A DNA stretch of 11,943 nt from Phytoactinopolyspora endophytica. GTDB taxonomy: Bacteria; Actinomycetota; Actinomycetes; Jiangellales; Jiangellaceae. Position numbers and translations under genes: made by a program. Shown one piece after another: positions 1-7,667 of this stretch. Below the pieces are notes generated by a model. The model did no database searches. It saw only the letters and a list, made by a program, of their open reading frames with translations, and was not told the origin of the DNA. The stretch spans positions 442,218-454,160 of the forward strand of contig NZ_ML142850.1 of assembly GCF_004138495.1 (NCBI RefSeq), in the 5' to 3' direction. Numbering within the stretch: position 1 is the stretch's first letter; every line of letters begins with the position of its first letter.

Positions 1-1
1 C

Positions 2-910
2 ACCCGCGCCCAGACCCAGGAACGGGCCGACGACGGTTCGCCACGCCCCGGGGCCGGCACACCGGCCACACGTCGCCGCCGGCCGCACGGTCTGCTCCGG
101 CAGCTCCCCGCCCACCTCATCCTGATCGCGGTCTGTCTGGCCTGGACATACCCGTTCATCTGGATGGCCTCGACCGCGTTCAAGAACAACAGCGAGCTGT
201 TCACCAACACCCTGGGGTTGCTTCCCGACGAGCCCACCTTCGACAACTTCACCCGGGCCTGGAACTCGGCCAGCTTCGGCCAGTACACGGTCAACTCCGT
301 CATCGTCTCGGTCGCCGTGGCCGGACTGATCGTGCTCATCTCGTCGCTGGCCGGCTATGCGCTCGGCCGCGGAGACATGCCCGGCAAGAAGATCATCGTG
401 GGCATCCTGGTCGCGACGATGTTCCTCCCCAAGGGCTACACCATCCTCCCGGTGTTCATCCTGGTCAACGGTCTCGGCATGAACAACACCCTGTTCGGGA
501 TCATCCTTGCCGAGGCCGGGCCGGCGCACGTCGTCGGGATCCTGTTGTTCATGGGCTACTTCTCGCAGGTGCCCAAAGAGCTGGAGGAGGCCGCCGTCGT
601 CGACGGAGCCGGACACTGGCGCATCTACCTGCGTATCATGTTCCCGCTGGCCAAGCCGGTCACCGCGACCGTGTTCATCTTCAACTTCATCTCCGCCTGG
701 CAGGCGTTCCTGATCCCGCTGGTCTTCACGCTCGGCGCTCCAGACCTGCGGACCACCGGCGTCGGCATGTATTCCTTCTTCGGCGAGTACAGCATCGACT
801 GGACCGGGCTGGCCGCGGGTGCTGTGATCTCGGTTCTGCCGATCATCGTGGTGTTCCTGTTCCTCCAGCGGTACTTCATCGAAGGTCTCGCCGGAGCCGT
901 CAAGGGATGA
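2..910 (+). CDS. Sugar ABC transporter permease, MalG type (5' end outside window)
   Basis: Inner-membrane subunit of a carbohydrate ABC importer (binding-protein-dependent, MalG/CUT1-like). The frame is open from base 2 with no in-frame ATG, GTG or TTG before the internal ATG at 164, and the residues before that ATG (LAWTYPFIWMASTAFK) match the first membrane segment of its paralogue at 7717-8619. The gene therefore begins just before the window and probably lacks only a few codons, since 302 residues are visible and the paralogue has 300. The cytoplasmic EAA loop that contacts the ATPase is intact (ELEEAAVVDGAG...RIMFPLAKP). Several hydrophobic segments and the usual C-terminal FIEGLAGAVKG are present. 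Its binding protein and partner permease presumably lie upstream. It is followed after 57 nt by a sulfatase on the same strand, which suggests the transported solute is the substrate of the downstream enzymes. Family call is sure; substrate is inferred. Confidence 0.93.
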   Translation, partial: TRAQTQERADDGSPRPGAGTPATRRRRPHGLLRQLPAHLILIAVCLAWTYPFIWMASTAFKNNSELFTNTLGLLPDEPTFDNFTRAWNSASFGQYTVNSVIVSVAVAGLIVLISSLAGYALGRGDMPGKKIIVGILVATMFLPKGYTILPVFILVNGLGMNNTLFGIILAEAGPAHVVGILLFMGYFSQVPKELEEAAVVDGAGHWRIYLRIMFPLAKPVTATVFIFNFISAWQAFLIPLVFTLGAPDLRTTGVGMYSFFGEYSIDWTGLAAGAVISVLPIIVVFLFLQRYFIEGLAGAVKG

Positions 911-916
911 CCACGA

Positions 917-932
917 CCGGCCAGAAGGCCGG
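917..932 (+). other. Intergenic stem-loop between permease and sulfatase
   Basis: A perfect 6-bp GC stem with a four-base loop (CCGGCC-AGAA-GGCCGG) sits 7 nt after the permease stop. A second outer pairing, GACC (909-912) with GGTC (937-940), is possible across a 4x4 internal loop. No T-run follows, so it is not a classical intrinsic terminator. By position it could protect the 3' end of the transporter message or act as a partial attenuator that separates transporter and enzyme expression. The function is inference. Confidence 0.45.
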
Positions 933-967
933 GCACGGTCGATCACATAACCGCGAGGAGAGAGTGC

Positions 968-2350
968 ATGGCAACCCAACCGCCGGCCAACGTTCTGCTG
1001 ATCCACTGTCACGACCTCGGGCGCTTCCTGGGCTGCTACGGCGTCGAGACCGTGCACACGCCGGTCCTCGACGCGCTTGCCGCGGACGGCATCACGTTCA
1101 CCGACGCGTTCTGCACCGCCCCGCAGTGCAGCCCGTCCAGGGCCGCGCTGTTCACCGGGCGGTACCCGCACAGCACAGGGGTGATGGGGCTGACCCACAA
1201 GGGGTGGGACCTGCACGACTCTGAACGACATCTCGCCCAGCTCCTGCGCGACGGCGGCTACCGCACGGATCTGATCGGGATCCACCACGAGTCGTTGCGT
1301 TGCCCCGACGACCAGATCGCGGCCCAGCTCGGCTTCGACCACGTCGACACACTCGGCGCCACCCACTACGAACGACGAGCCGAGCTCGTGGCGGACCGCT
1401 CAGTGGCCGTGCTCGCCGACCGGGCCCGACACCCCGACCAGCCGTTCTACCTGCAAGCCGGATTCCTCGAGCCGCACCGCCTGCAGAACCCGGAACCAGG
1501 CCGCGACGCGATGGGGTTCACCGGCGGATACATCGAGCCGGACCGCAGCCGCGGCGTCACGATCCCCGGGTATCTCGCGAACGACGACGGCACCCAGCAG
1601 GAGATCGCCGAGCTGCAAGGAGCCGTCACCTACACCGATGCCGCCATCGGGCGGATCCTGACCGAACTGGACCGCACAGGCCTGGCAGAGCGCACGATCG
1701 TCATCTTCACGACCGATCACGGCCTCGCCTTGCCAGCCGCGAAGTGCACTCTGCGCGACCCAGGGCTGGAGACCGCGCTGATCATGCGTGCGCCGTCGCT
1801 CGGCTGGACCGGCGGACGCACCGTCGATGGCCTGGTGAGCAACGTCGACATCGCCCCGACGCTGCTCGAGGCTGTCGGCCTGCCCACCCCCGGGAACGTG
1901 CACGGACGCAGCATCGGCGCGGCGCTGGCGGGCGAGTCATGGCAGCCGCGGGAGGAGGTGTTCGCAGAGCTGACCTTCCACGACTACTACGACCCGCAGC
2001 GATGCGTCCGGACCGACCGGCACAAGCTGATCGTCCACTTCGACAGGTGCAACCCGCATACCGGCGCAGCCACTCAATCGTGGCGACCACGCTCCACCCC
2101 CGTCACGGAGAGGCTCGCGGCGACGCCGACGATGGTCGAACTCTACGACCTGGACGAAGATCCCCTCGAGCTGACCAACCTGGCCACCGACCCTCACCAC
2201 ACCGATCTCGTCGACCAGCTACGCAGAACGCTGCTGGGCTGGATGGAAATGACGGACGATCCGCTCCTGCACAGTGCCGTGAGCTCCCCCGCGCAACACA
2301 GCGCACAGCATTTCGTCACCACCGGGCAGCCTGCCATTCATCACAGTTGA
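968..2350 (+). CDS. Type I sulfatase, heparan N-sulfatase (SGSH)-like branch
   Basis: Predicted to hydrolyse a sulfate ester or sulfamate from a glycan. The 460-residue protein carries a complete formylglycine signature CSPSRAALFTGR at residues 54-65; Cys54 is the residue expected to be oxidised to formylglycine. Asp250-His251 (TTDHG) and Lys259 fit the second part of the metal and sulfate site. The N-terminal strand reads HCHDLG (residues 14-19), so the first of the two usual metal-binding Asp residues is His, while the second Asp is kept. The phrases ERHLA, EPHR and DLDEDPLELTNLA are typical of N-sulfoglucosamine sulfohydrolase-like proteins. There is no signal peptide, so it should act in the cytoplasm. 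The start is the ATG after GAGGAGAG. The next sulfatase follows after 21 nt. Family call is firm; the exact substrate is unknown, and the SGSH-like label does not prove activity on heparan. Confidence 0.93.
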   Translation: MATQPPANVLLIHCHDLGRFLGCYGVETVHTPVLDALAADGITFTDAFCTAPQCSPSRAALFTGRYPHSTGVMGLTHKGWDLHDSERHLAQLLRDGGYRTDLIGIHHESLRCPDDQIAAQLGFDHVDTLGATHYERRAELVADRSVAVLADRARHPDQPFYLQAGFLEPHRLQNPEPGRDAMGFTGGYIEPDRSRGVTIPGYLANDDGTQQEIAELQGAVTYTDAAIGRILTELDRTGLAERTIVIFTTDHGLALPAAKCTLRDPGLETALIMRAPSLGWTGGRTVDGLVSNVDIAPTLLEAVGLPTPGNVHGRSIGAALAGESWQPREEVFAELTFHDYYDPQRCVRTDRHKLIVHFDRCNPHTGAATQSWRPRSTPVTERLAATPTMVELYDLDEDPLELTNLATDPHHTDLVDQLRRTLLGWMEMTDDPLLHSAVSSPAQHSAQHFVTTGQPAIHHS

Positions 2351-2371
2351 TCACCATGAACGAGGAGAGCC

Positions 2372-3874
2372 ATGCGCACGCCTAACGTGCTCTATCTGAT
2401 GTCCGACCAGCATGCCGCGTCCGTTCTGGGCTGCGCCGGCGACGAGGTGGCGCTGACCCCGAACCTGGACCGGCTGGCGGCGCGAGGCACCCGGCTGACC
2501 AATATGTACTGCCCGTCTCCCATCTGCGTCCCGTCGAGAATGTCGATGCTGAGCGGCCGGCACCCGTTCCGGAACCAGGTGTGGACCAACGACCACCCGT
2601 TGCCCGGTTCGATCGCGACATGGCCGCACTCGCTGGGCGCCTCGGGCTACCGGACCCGGCTGGACGGCCGGCTGCATTCCATCGGGACCGACCAGCTGCT
2701 CGGGTTCTCCGAACGCAGAGTCGGCGACCACTCCCCGAACCACCCCGGGGGCCGCACGTCCGACCTCGGCGTGCTGATGGGCACCGCCGCGCCGAAGCGG
2801 ATCAGTCTGCAGCGGTCCGGCCCCGGCAGCAACCCGTACCAGTGGCACGACGTGGACGTCACCCGGGCCGCAGTGACCTCGATCGAGGAGTTCGGTGCGC
2901 GGCAACGGGCCGGGGACGGCCGCCCGTTCGCGTTGTCGGTCGGGTTCATGCTGCCGCACCAGCCGTATGTGGCCGATCCGGAAGACTACGCGCTGTTCGA
3001 GGGCCGCGTCCCGCCGCCCGCCGTCTCCGCGACGAGCGCGCCGTCACATCCGCACCACCGGAGCTGGCGCGAGCAGACCGACATCACCGAGGTTTCCGCC
3101 GAGGAGCAGCACCGTGCCCGCATCGCGTACTACGCGATGACGTACCGGCTGGACGTGATGGTCGGCGAGGTCCTGGACGCGCTCGAACGCCAAGGGCTGG
3201 CCGAGAACACCCTCGTGATCTACACCTCCGACCATGGCGAGCATCTCGGCGAGCGTGGCCTGTGGTGGAAACAGACGTTCTACGACGAGTCCGCGAAGAT
3301 CCCGTGTCTGGTCTCCTGGCCCGGCCGGATCACCGCCGGCACGACGCATGACCACGTCGCCGGCGGCGTCGACCTGACAGCGACGCTGCTCGACGCCGCC
3401 GGAGCCTCGCCGCTGCCGAACGCCGACGGCCGTTCCTTCCTGGACGTCGTCACCGGCACCCCGGGCGCGCGCGAGGCGTGGGCCGACGAGGCGTACTCCG
3501 AGTACTGCACCGATGACGGCAACATCCAGCGGATGGTCCGCCGCGGGCCGTGGAAGCTGAACTACTACGACGCTCAGCCCGCGCAGCTGTTCAACCTCGA
3601 CGCGGACCCGCACGAGCTCACCGACCTGGCCGGCGACCCCGGCCACGCCGGCACGCACGCCGAGATCCACGACGAGCTGCGCGGCGCCGTGCTCGACGGG
3701 TGGGATCCGGCCCAGGTCCGGGCCGAGATCGACGCCATGAGCGAGGACCTGCGCATCCTGACCGAGTGGGCGGCGCGTACCGGGCCGCCCGACACCCACC
3801 GCTGGCGGCTCACGCCGCGGATGAGCGAGCTGGAGTCACCGGGCACGGCGGCCGGCTCGGAGGTGCCGGAATGA
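2372..3874 (+). CDS. Type I sulfatase, choline-sulfatase-like branch
   Basis: A second arylsulfatase-superfamily enzyme of 500 residues, clearly different from the one before it. The N-terminal metal motif is SDQH (Asp12), and the formylglycine signature is CVPSRMSMLSGR with Cys52. Asp287-His288 (TSDHGEHLGERG) and Lys300 complete the expected active site, and the DQLLGF...GD segment near residues 105-115 resembles choline-sulfatase-like proteins. The C-terminal part holds the usual LFNLDADPHELTDLA block near residues 410-424. There is no signal peptide, so a cytoplasmic location is expected. GAGGAGAG lies just upstream of the ATG. The last bases overlap the next gene by 4 nt (ATGA), a sign of translational coupling. 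Having two sulfatases of different branches suggests two sulfate positions or two sugar residues on the same substrate. A choline ester as substrate is unlikely in this context. Confidence 0.93.
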   Translation: MRTPNVLYLMSDQHAASVLGCAGDEVALTPNLDRLAARGTRLTNMYCPSPICVPSRMSMLSGRHPFRNQVWTNDHPLPGSIATWPHSLGASGYRTRLDGRLHSIGTDQLLGFSERRVGDHSPNHPGGRTSDLGVLMGTAAPKRISLQRSGPGSNPYQWHDVDVTRAAVTSIEEFGARQRAGDGRPFALSVGFMLPHQPYVADPEDYALFEGRVPPPAVSATSAPSHPHHRSWREQTDITEVSAEEQHRARIAYYAMTYRLDVMVGEVLDALERQGLAENTLVIYTSDHGEHLGERGLWWKQTFYDESAKIPCLVSWPGRITAGTTHDHVAGGVDLTATLLDAAGASPLPNADGRSFLDVVTGTPGAREAWADEAYSEYCTDDGNIQRMVRRGPWKLNYYDAQPAQLFNLDADPHELTDLAGDPGHAGTHAEIHDELRGAVLDGWDPAQVRAEIDAMSEDLRILTEWAARTGPPDTHRWRLTPRMSELESPGTAAGSEVPE

Positions 3875-5826
3875 GCGACGCCGCGCACATCACCAGCACC
3901 GACCGCAGCTCGCCGCCCCGATGGGCACTGCTGCAACGCGAGCTCATCACGCGCCTGGAGGAGGCGGCTGAGGAGTTCGTCGACCGCTACACCCGGGGAG
4001 ACCGGACTCTGATCTGGCGCTCGGACTGGCCGGGCATGGACGGCTCCGACGACCCGTACGAGGCGTTTCACAACCTCGTGCTGCTGTACGTGCTCGGCGG
4101 CAACCCCCGGATGCTGGAGCTCGGCGAGGCGATGTGGGAAGCCATCACCTGGCAATGGACCCAGTACGGGCAGATTCACGACGAGTTCGACGGCTACTAC
4201 GACTGGATGCACCACGGTGAGTCGTCCCACCTGCTCTACTTCACCGGCCTGGCCCGCCCGGGATCGTTGAAGTGGAAACAGCGGGCGACGAAGCTCGCCG
4301 ACCTGTATGCCGGCCCGCAGGCGCACGGGGTGAACTACGATCCTGTGCACAAGATCATCCGGTCGCCGCTCACCGGCAGCCGCGGCCCACGGTTCACGGT
4401 TACCGCCGAGGACTGGGTGACCCACCGCCCCATCCTGAAAGACACCCCGTTCGACGACATCGACGGCGCCGGCGTCGCGTTCCCGTGGCTCGACGACTCC
4501 ATCTTCGAGCAGATACTGCAGCGGTTCAACGAGCGCGTCACCCGTGGCGACGTGCCGGTGAACCTGCACGCCACCGCCCTGGCCACGCACGCCTACATGT
4601 TCACCGGCGACGACCGCTACCGGGACTGGGCGCTCGAGTACGTACACGCGTGGACCGAGCGGACCCGCGCCAACGGCGGCATCGCCCCGGACAACGTCGG
4701 GCTCAACGGCGTCGTCGGCGAGCACAACGACGGCAAGTGGTGGGGCGGCTACTACGGCTGGCAATGGCCACGCGGGCTCAAGGACATCCTCGAAGGCCTG
4801 ACCAACGCGGCGATGAACGCCACGCTCCTCTCCGGGGACAGCGCGTTCCTCGAGCTGCCGCGCATGCAGATCGACAGCATCTGGGACCTGCGCCGCCGCG
4901 ACGACACCGGAGGCTGGCTGCTGCCCAGCAAGCACCGCGACTCCGGGTGGACCGACTACCAGCTGCCGCCGCACGTGCCGTTCATCCACCTGTGGAACAC
5001 GTCCGTCGCCGAGGAGGACGCCGAACGCATCGACCGGCTCGAGCTGCCGTCGTCCTGGACCGACGTCACGGTCCCGCGCACCTCCGGATACGACCCGGAC
5101 CTCGGCCGGGACACCAAACACCTGATCGCCAACACACACGCCTGGTACCGCTACATCCGCGGCCACAACGCGCATTACCCCGAGGCGATCCTGCGGGCCA
5201 ACCTCGACGCTGTCGCCCGGCAGACCGACCGGATGCGTTCTGCCGCCGGCGACCCGCACACCTGGGACGTCAACCACCCGTACAGCATCCACATGTGGCA
5301 GGAGATGTGCCCCGTCGTCCTGGAAGGGCTCGCCCAGCTCACCCTCGGCAGCCCGATGCACATGTCACACGGCGGACTCCAGCACGCCAAGCTCCGGTAC
5401 TACGACGGCACCCGCCGACGGCCCGGGCTACCGCCCCACGTGTCGGCGCTGGTCTCCGCGGTCTCCGCCGATGCCGTGACGCTGGAGCTGGTCAACACCA
5501 GCGACTCGGAGGACGGGAACATCATCGTCCAAGCCGGCGGCTTCGGCGAGCACCACATCGCCGACGTCACCGCCCGGGACGGCGACGACCGAGTCCTCCG
5601 CAAGATCAGCGACGTCGGGAACCACCTGACCGTACACCTCGGAGCCCGGGCCGCGGTGACCCTCGACATCGGCTTGCGCCGCTACACGCGTCAGCCCACC
5701 TACGCCTCCCCCTGGACCGACCCGCACGCGATGCCCGTCATCGTCCCTCGCGATCCGGACGCGGTGGACCTCTCCCGCTGGGCACATGACGGCGCGTACG
5801 GCCCTCCTACTGTCACCGACGCCTGA
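3871..5826 (+). CDS. Unrecognised protein, probable (alpha/alpha) toroid glycan-active enzyme
   Basis: I do not recognise a named family for this 651-residue protein. Residues about 15-500 are rich in amphipathic helices with many Trp, Tyr, His, Asp and Glu, a pattern seen in (alpha/alpha)6-toroid hydrolases and polysaccharide lyases. Conspicuous clusters are WRSDWPGMDGSDDPYEAFHN (50-69), EFDGYYDWMHHGES (105-118), NLHATALATHAYMFTGDDRY (231-250), GEHNDGKWWGGYYGWQWP (283-300) and NHPYSIHMWQEM (468-479). Residues about 520-605 look like a beta-sandwich (LVSAVSADAVTLELVNTSD, IIVQAGGFGEHH). There is no signal peptide. The ATG at 3871 overlaps the sulfatase stop as ATGA; the open frame extends upstream to 3550, but that part lies wholly over the sulfatase gene. 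Position between sulfatases and sugar oxidation enzymes suggests a cytoplasmic glycoside hydrolase or lyase acting on desulfated oligosaccharides. The gene is certain; the activity is inferred. Confidence 0.85.
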   Translation: MSDAAHITSTDRSSPPRWALLQRELITRLEEAAEEFVDRYTRGDRTLIWRSDWPGMDGSDDPYEAFHNLVLLYVLGGNPRMLELGEAMWEAITWQWTQYGQIHDEFDGYYDWMHHGESSHLLYFTGLARPGSLKWKQRATKLADLYAGPQAHGVNYDPVHKIIRSPLTGSRGPRFTVTAEDWVTHRPILKDTPFDDIDGAGVAFPWLDDSIFEQILQRFNERVTRGDVPVNLHATALATHAYMFTGDDRYRDWALEYVHAWTERTRANGGIAPDNVGLNGVVGEHNDGKWWGGYYGWQWPRGLKDILEGLTNAAMNATLLSGDSAFLELPRMQIDSIWDLRRRDDTGGWLLPSKHRDSGWTDYQLPPHVPFIHLWNTSVAEEDAERIDRLELPSSWTDVTVPRTSGYDPDLGRDTKHLIANTHAWYRYIRGHNAHYPEAILRANLDAVARQTDRMRSAAGDPHTWDVNHPYSIHMWQEMCPVVLEGLAQLTLGSPMHMSHGGLQHAKLRYYDGTRRRPGLPPHVSALVSAVSADAVTLELVNTSDSEDGNIIVQAGGFGEHHIADVTARDGDDRVLRKISDVGNHLTVHLGARAAVTLDIGLRRYTRQPTYASPWTDPHAMPVIVPRDPDAVDLSRWAHDGAYGPPTVTDA

Positions 5827-5842
5827 ACGGGGCCGGCTCACC

Positions 5843-6823
5843 ATGAACTCTCCACCGCCCGTCACCGGATCGGCCGACCTGACCAGGCTGGGCCTGGGCT
5901 GCGCTTGGCTCGGGCCGCCGCGGTCCAGCGCCGCGAACGCTCAGGCCACGTTGCAGCACGCGCTCGACGCGGGAATCGGCTACTTCGACACCGCGCCGCT
6001 CTACAACGCCGGCGCCTCGGAGCGGTGCGTCGGGGAGGCTCTGCGAACGATGCCCCGTTCCTCGTTCCGGCTCTCCACCAAGGTAGGCCGTCGCATCGAG
6101 ACCACCGACGACGGGACACCGACGGTGGCCGCCGACTACACGCCGGCCGGTGTACGACGCTCGCTGCACGACAGCCTCGAGCGTCTCGGGCTGGACCGGG
6201 TCGACCTCATCTACCTGCACGATCCCCAGAACGCCACCGGCGACGTCCTCGGTACGTACGCCGAGCTCGAGCGGATGCGCGGCGAAGGCCTGGTCGACGC
6301 CATCGGCGTCGGGGTCAACCAGGCCGAGTACGCCGCGCCCTTCGTCGCCCACAGCGACGTCGACACCGTGCTGCTCGCCGGCCGATGGACCCTGCTCGAC
6401 CAGAGCGCCGCGTACGAGTTCCTCCCCGAATGCCAGCGGCGCGGGATCTCCGTCGTCGCGGCCGGCGTCTACAACACCGGGATCCTCGCGGACCCGTGGG
6501 CGGCCGAGCCACGGTACGACTACCGCCCAGCCGCACCCGGGCTGGTGCACCGAGCGCGCCAGATCGCCGAGGCATGCCAGGAGCACGGAGTCCCGCTCAA
6601 GGCCGCGGCGCTGCAGTTCCCGCTGACCCATCCGGGTGTCACCTCCGTCCTCATCGGCGCCGCAAGTCCGGCCGAGATCGATGAGAACGTCACGCTCTTC
6701 CGGTACCCGATACCGGCGGGTCTCTGGACAGACCTGGCACGCCGCGAGCTGATCCTCGAGCCCGGCACCACCCGCCCGGGGGCATCCGGTGTCTCCGCCG
6801 ACCCAGAAGGAAGGCAGGCATGA
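5843..6823 (+). CDS. Aldo/keto reductase, L-fucose / D-threo-aldose 1-dehydrogenase-like
   Basis: A 326-residue NAD(P)-dependent oxidoreductase with the full AKR catalytic tetrad: Asp49 and Tyr54 (YFDTAPLY), Lys80 (STKVGR) and His126 (YLHDP). Phrases such as RLGLGCAWLG, VRRSLHDSLERLGLDRVDLIY, LLAGRWTLLDQSA and ALQFPLTHPGVTSVLIGA match the subgroup that oxidises L-fucose, L-galactose or D-arabinose to the 1,5-lactone. A role as sugar 1-dehydrogenase fits the lactonase encoded immediately downstream, with which it shares a 4-nt ATGA overlap. An in-frame ATG at 5786 would add 19 residues inside the preceding gene. The ATG at 5843 is preferred because it lies 16 nt after that stop and leaves the short N-terminus usual for the family, although its ribosome-binding site is weak. 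Sugar specificity cannot be read from the sequence. Confidence 0.9.
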   Translation: MNSPPPVTGSADLTRLGLGCAWLGPPRSSAANAQATLQHALDAGIGYFDTAPLYNAGASERCVGEALRTMPRSSFRLSTKVGRRIETTDDGTPTVAADYTPAGVRRSLHDSLERLGLDRVDLIYLHDPQNATGDVLGTYAELERMRGEGLVDAIGVGVNQAEYAAPFVAHSDVDTVLLAGRWTLLDQSAAYEFLPECQRRGISVVAAGVYNTGILADPWAAEPRYDYRPAAPGLVHRARQIAEACQEHGVPLKAAALQFPLTHPGVTSVLIGAASPAEIDENVTLFRYPIPAGLWTDLARRELILEPGTTRPGASGVSADPEGRQA

Positions 6824-7665
6824 CTGAGACGACCGTGTTCGACACTCATGTCCACCTCGTCGACGACCCGGGCTGGGTCACTGGCGAGCGCCTGCGTCCG
6901 TTGCAGCGCAGGTTCACGGCCGCCGACTTCTCGGCGGCGACCGCTGGGACCGCCGTCGCCGGGTTCGTCGCCGTGCCCGCCGTGCCCACCGTGGAGGAGA
7001 CCTGGCGGCTGCTCCGCCTGGCGGCCGGTCACCCATCTCTCGCCCGCGTGGTCGGATGGGTCGACCTCACCGCGCCCGACGTCGTCGAGACCATCTCGGA
7101 TCTGCAGTCCGGTCCTGGCGGCGATCGCCTGCGAGGCATCCGCCACCCCGTCCGCCGCGAGCCGGAACTCGAGTGGCTGACCCGCGTCGACGTCAGGCGT
7201 GGTCTGCACGCCCTCGCCGAGCGCGGGCTGCTCTTCGAGCTGCTGGTCCTTCCCGGTCAGATCCCGTCCGCGGCCGCCGTCGCGAAAGAGTTCCCGCATC
7301 TGAGCCTGGTCCTCGACCACGGCGCCACGCCATCGCTGGAGGACGGACCGTTCGACGGCTGGGAAGAGGACATCCGCGCGCTGGCAGCCCATCGGAACGT
7401 CACCTGTAAGATCTCCGGCCCTCTGGTCCACGTCGACCCTCGCACCACGCCGGACGAGAACATCGCCCGCTGTGTGGAGGTACTGGCCGATGCGTTCGGA
7501 AGCGACCGGCTCATGTTCGGCTCGAATTATCCATTCTGCCTCTTGACCGGCACGTACTCAGACGCGGCTAGCCGCGCTGAGGCGCTGCTCGACAGCCTCA
7601 CCGAGCTGGAGAGAGACCAGATCTTCGCCAGGACCGCCCGATCGGTCTACGGCCGCCACGTATGA
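6820..7665 (+). CDS. Amidohydrolase, sugar lactonase-like (L-fuconolactonase / COG3618 group)
   Basis: A 281-residue TIM-barrel hydrolase of the amidohydrolase-2 group that includes L-fuconolactonase and L-rhamnonolactonase. Visible landmarks are the HxH motif at His10 and His12 (FDTHVHL), RGIRHP with His109, VLDHG with His167, CKISG with Lys197, and the closing block DRLMFGSNYPFC (229-240). In the better-known lactonases this block usually reads GSDWP, with Asp as an active-site residue; here it is Asn236. The gene begins within the stop of the reductase (ATGA) after a strong GAAGGAAGG ribosome-binding site, so the two are probably made together. The expected reaction is ring opening of an aldonolactone to the aldonate. 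The sequence supports the family well; the substrate and the effect of Asn236 are uncertain, and other COG3618 members act on other lactones or esters. Confidence 0.85.
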   Translation: MTETTVFDTHVHLVDDPGWVTGERLRPLQRRFTAADFSAATAGTAVAGFVAVPAVPTVEETWRLLRLAAGHPSLARVVGWVDLTAPDVVETISDLQSGPGGDRLRGIRHPVRREPELEWLTRVDVRRGLHALAERGLLFELLVLPGQIPSAAAVAKEFPHLSLVLDHGATPSLEDGPFDGWEEDIRALAAHRNVTCKISGPLVHVDPRTTPDENIARCVEVLADAFGSDRLMFGSNYPFCLLTGTYSDAASRAEALLDSLTELERDQIFARTARSVYGRHV

Positions 7666-7667
7666 GT

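Noticed and set aside
1300..2385. 361-codon plus-strand frame overlapping the first sulfatase
   Set aside because: Arg/Pro-rich low-complexity shadow of the sulfatase gene, which has a complete catalytic signature in its own frame.
2356..2385. Nine-codon frame (MNEESHAHA) straddling the start of the second sulfatase
   Set aside because: It could be a leader peptide, but it has no ribosome-binding site of its own and probably arises by chance.
3550..3870. Upstream extension of the 651-residue enzyme
   Set aside because: The extra 107 codons lie entirely inside the sulfatase gene and encode an Arg-rich stretch; the ATGA start at 3871 is much more natural.
3574..5361. Very long open frame (595 codons) on the minus strand opposite the second sulfatase and the unknown enzyme
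   Set aside because: It has no recognisable domain, a Val/Arg/Gly-rich composition typical of a GC-rich shadow frame, and lies opposite genes with clear protein features.
5786..5842. Earlier ATG for the aldo/keto reductase
   Set aside because: It would overlap the preceding gene and add 19 residues not expected in the family. It is not excluded, because the ribosome-binding site at 5843 is weak.
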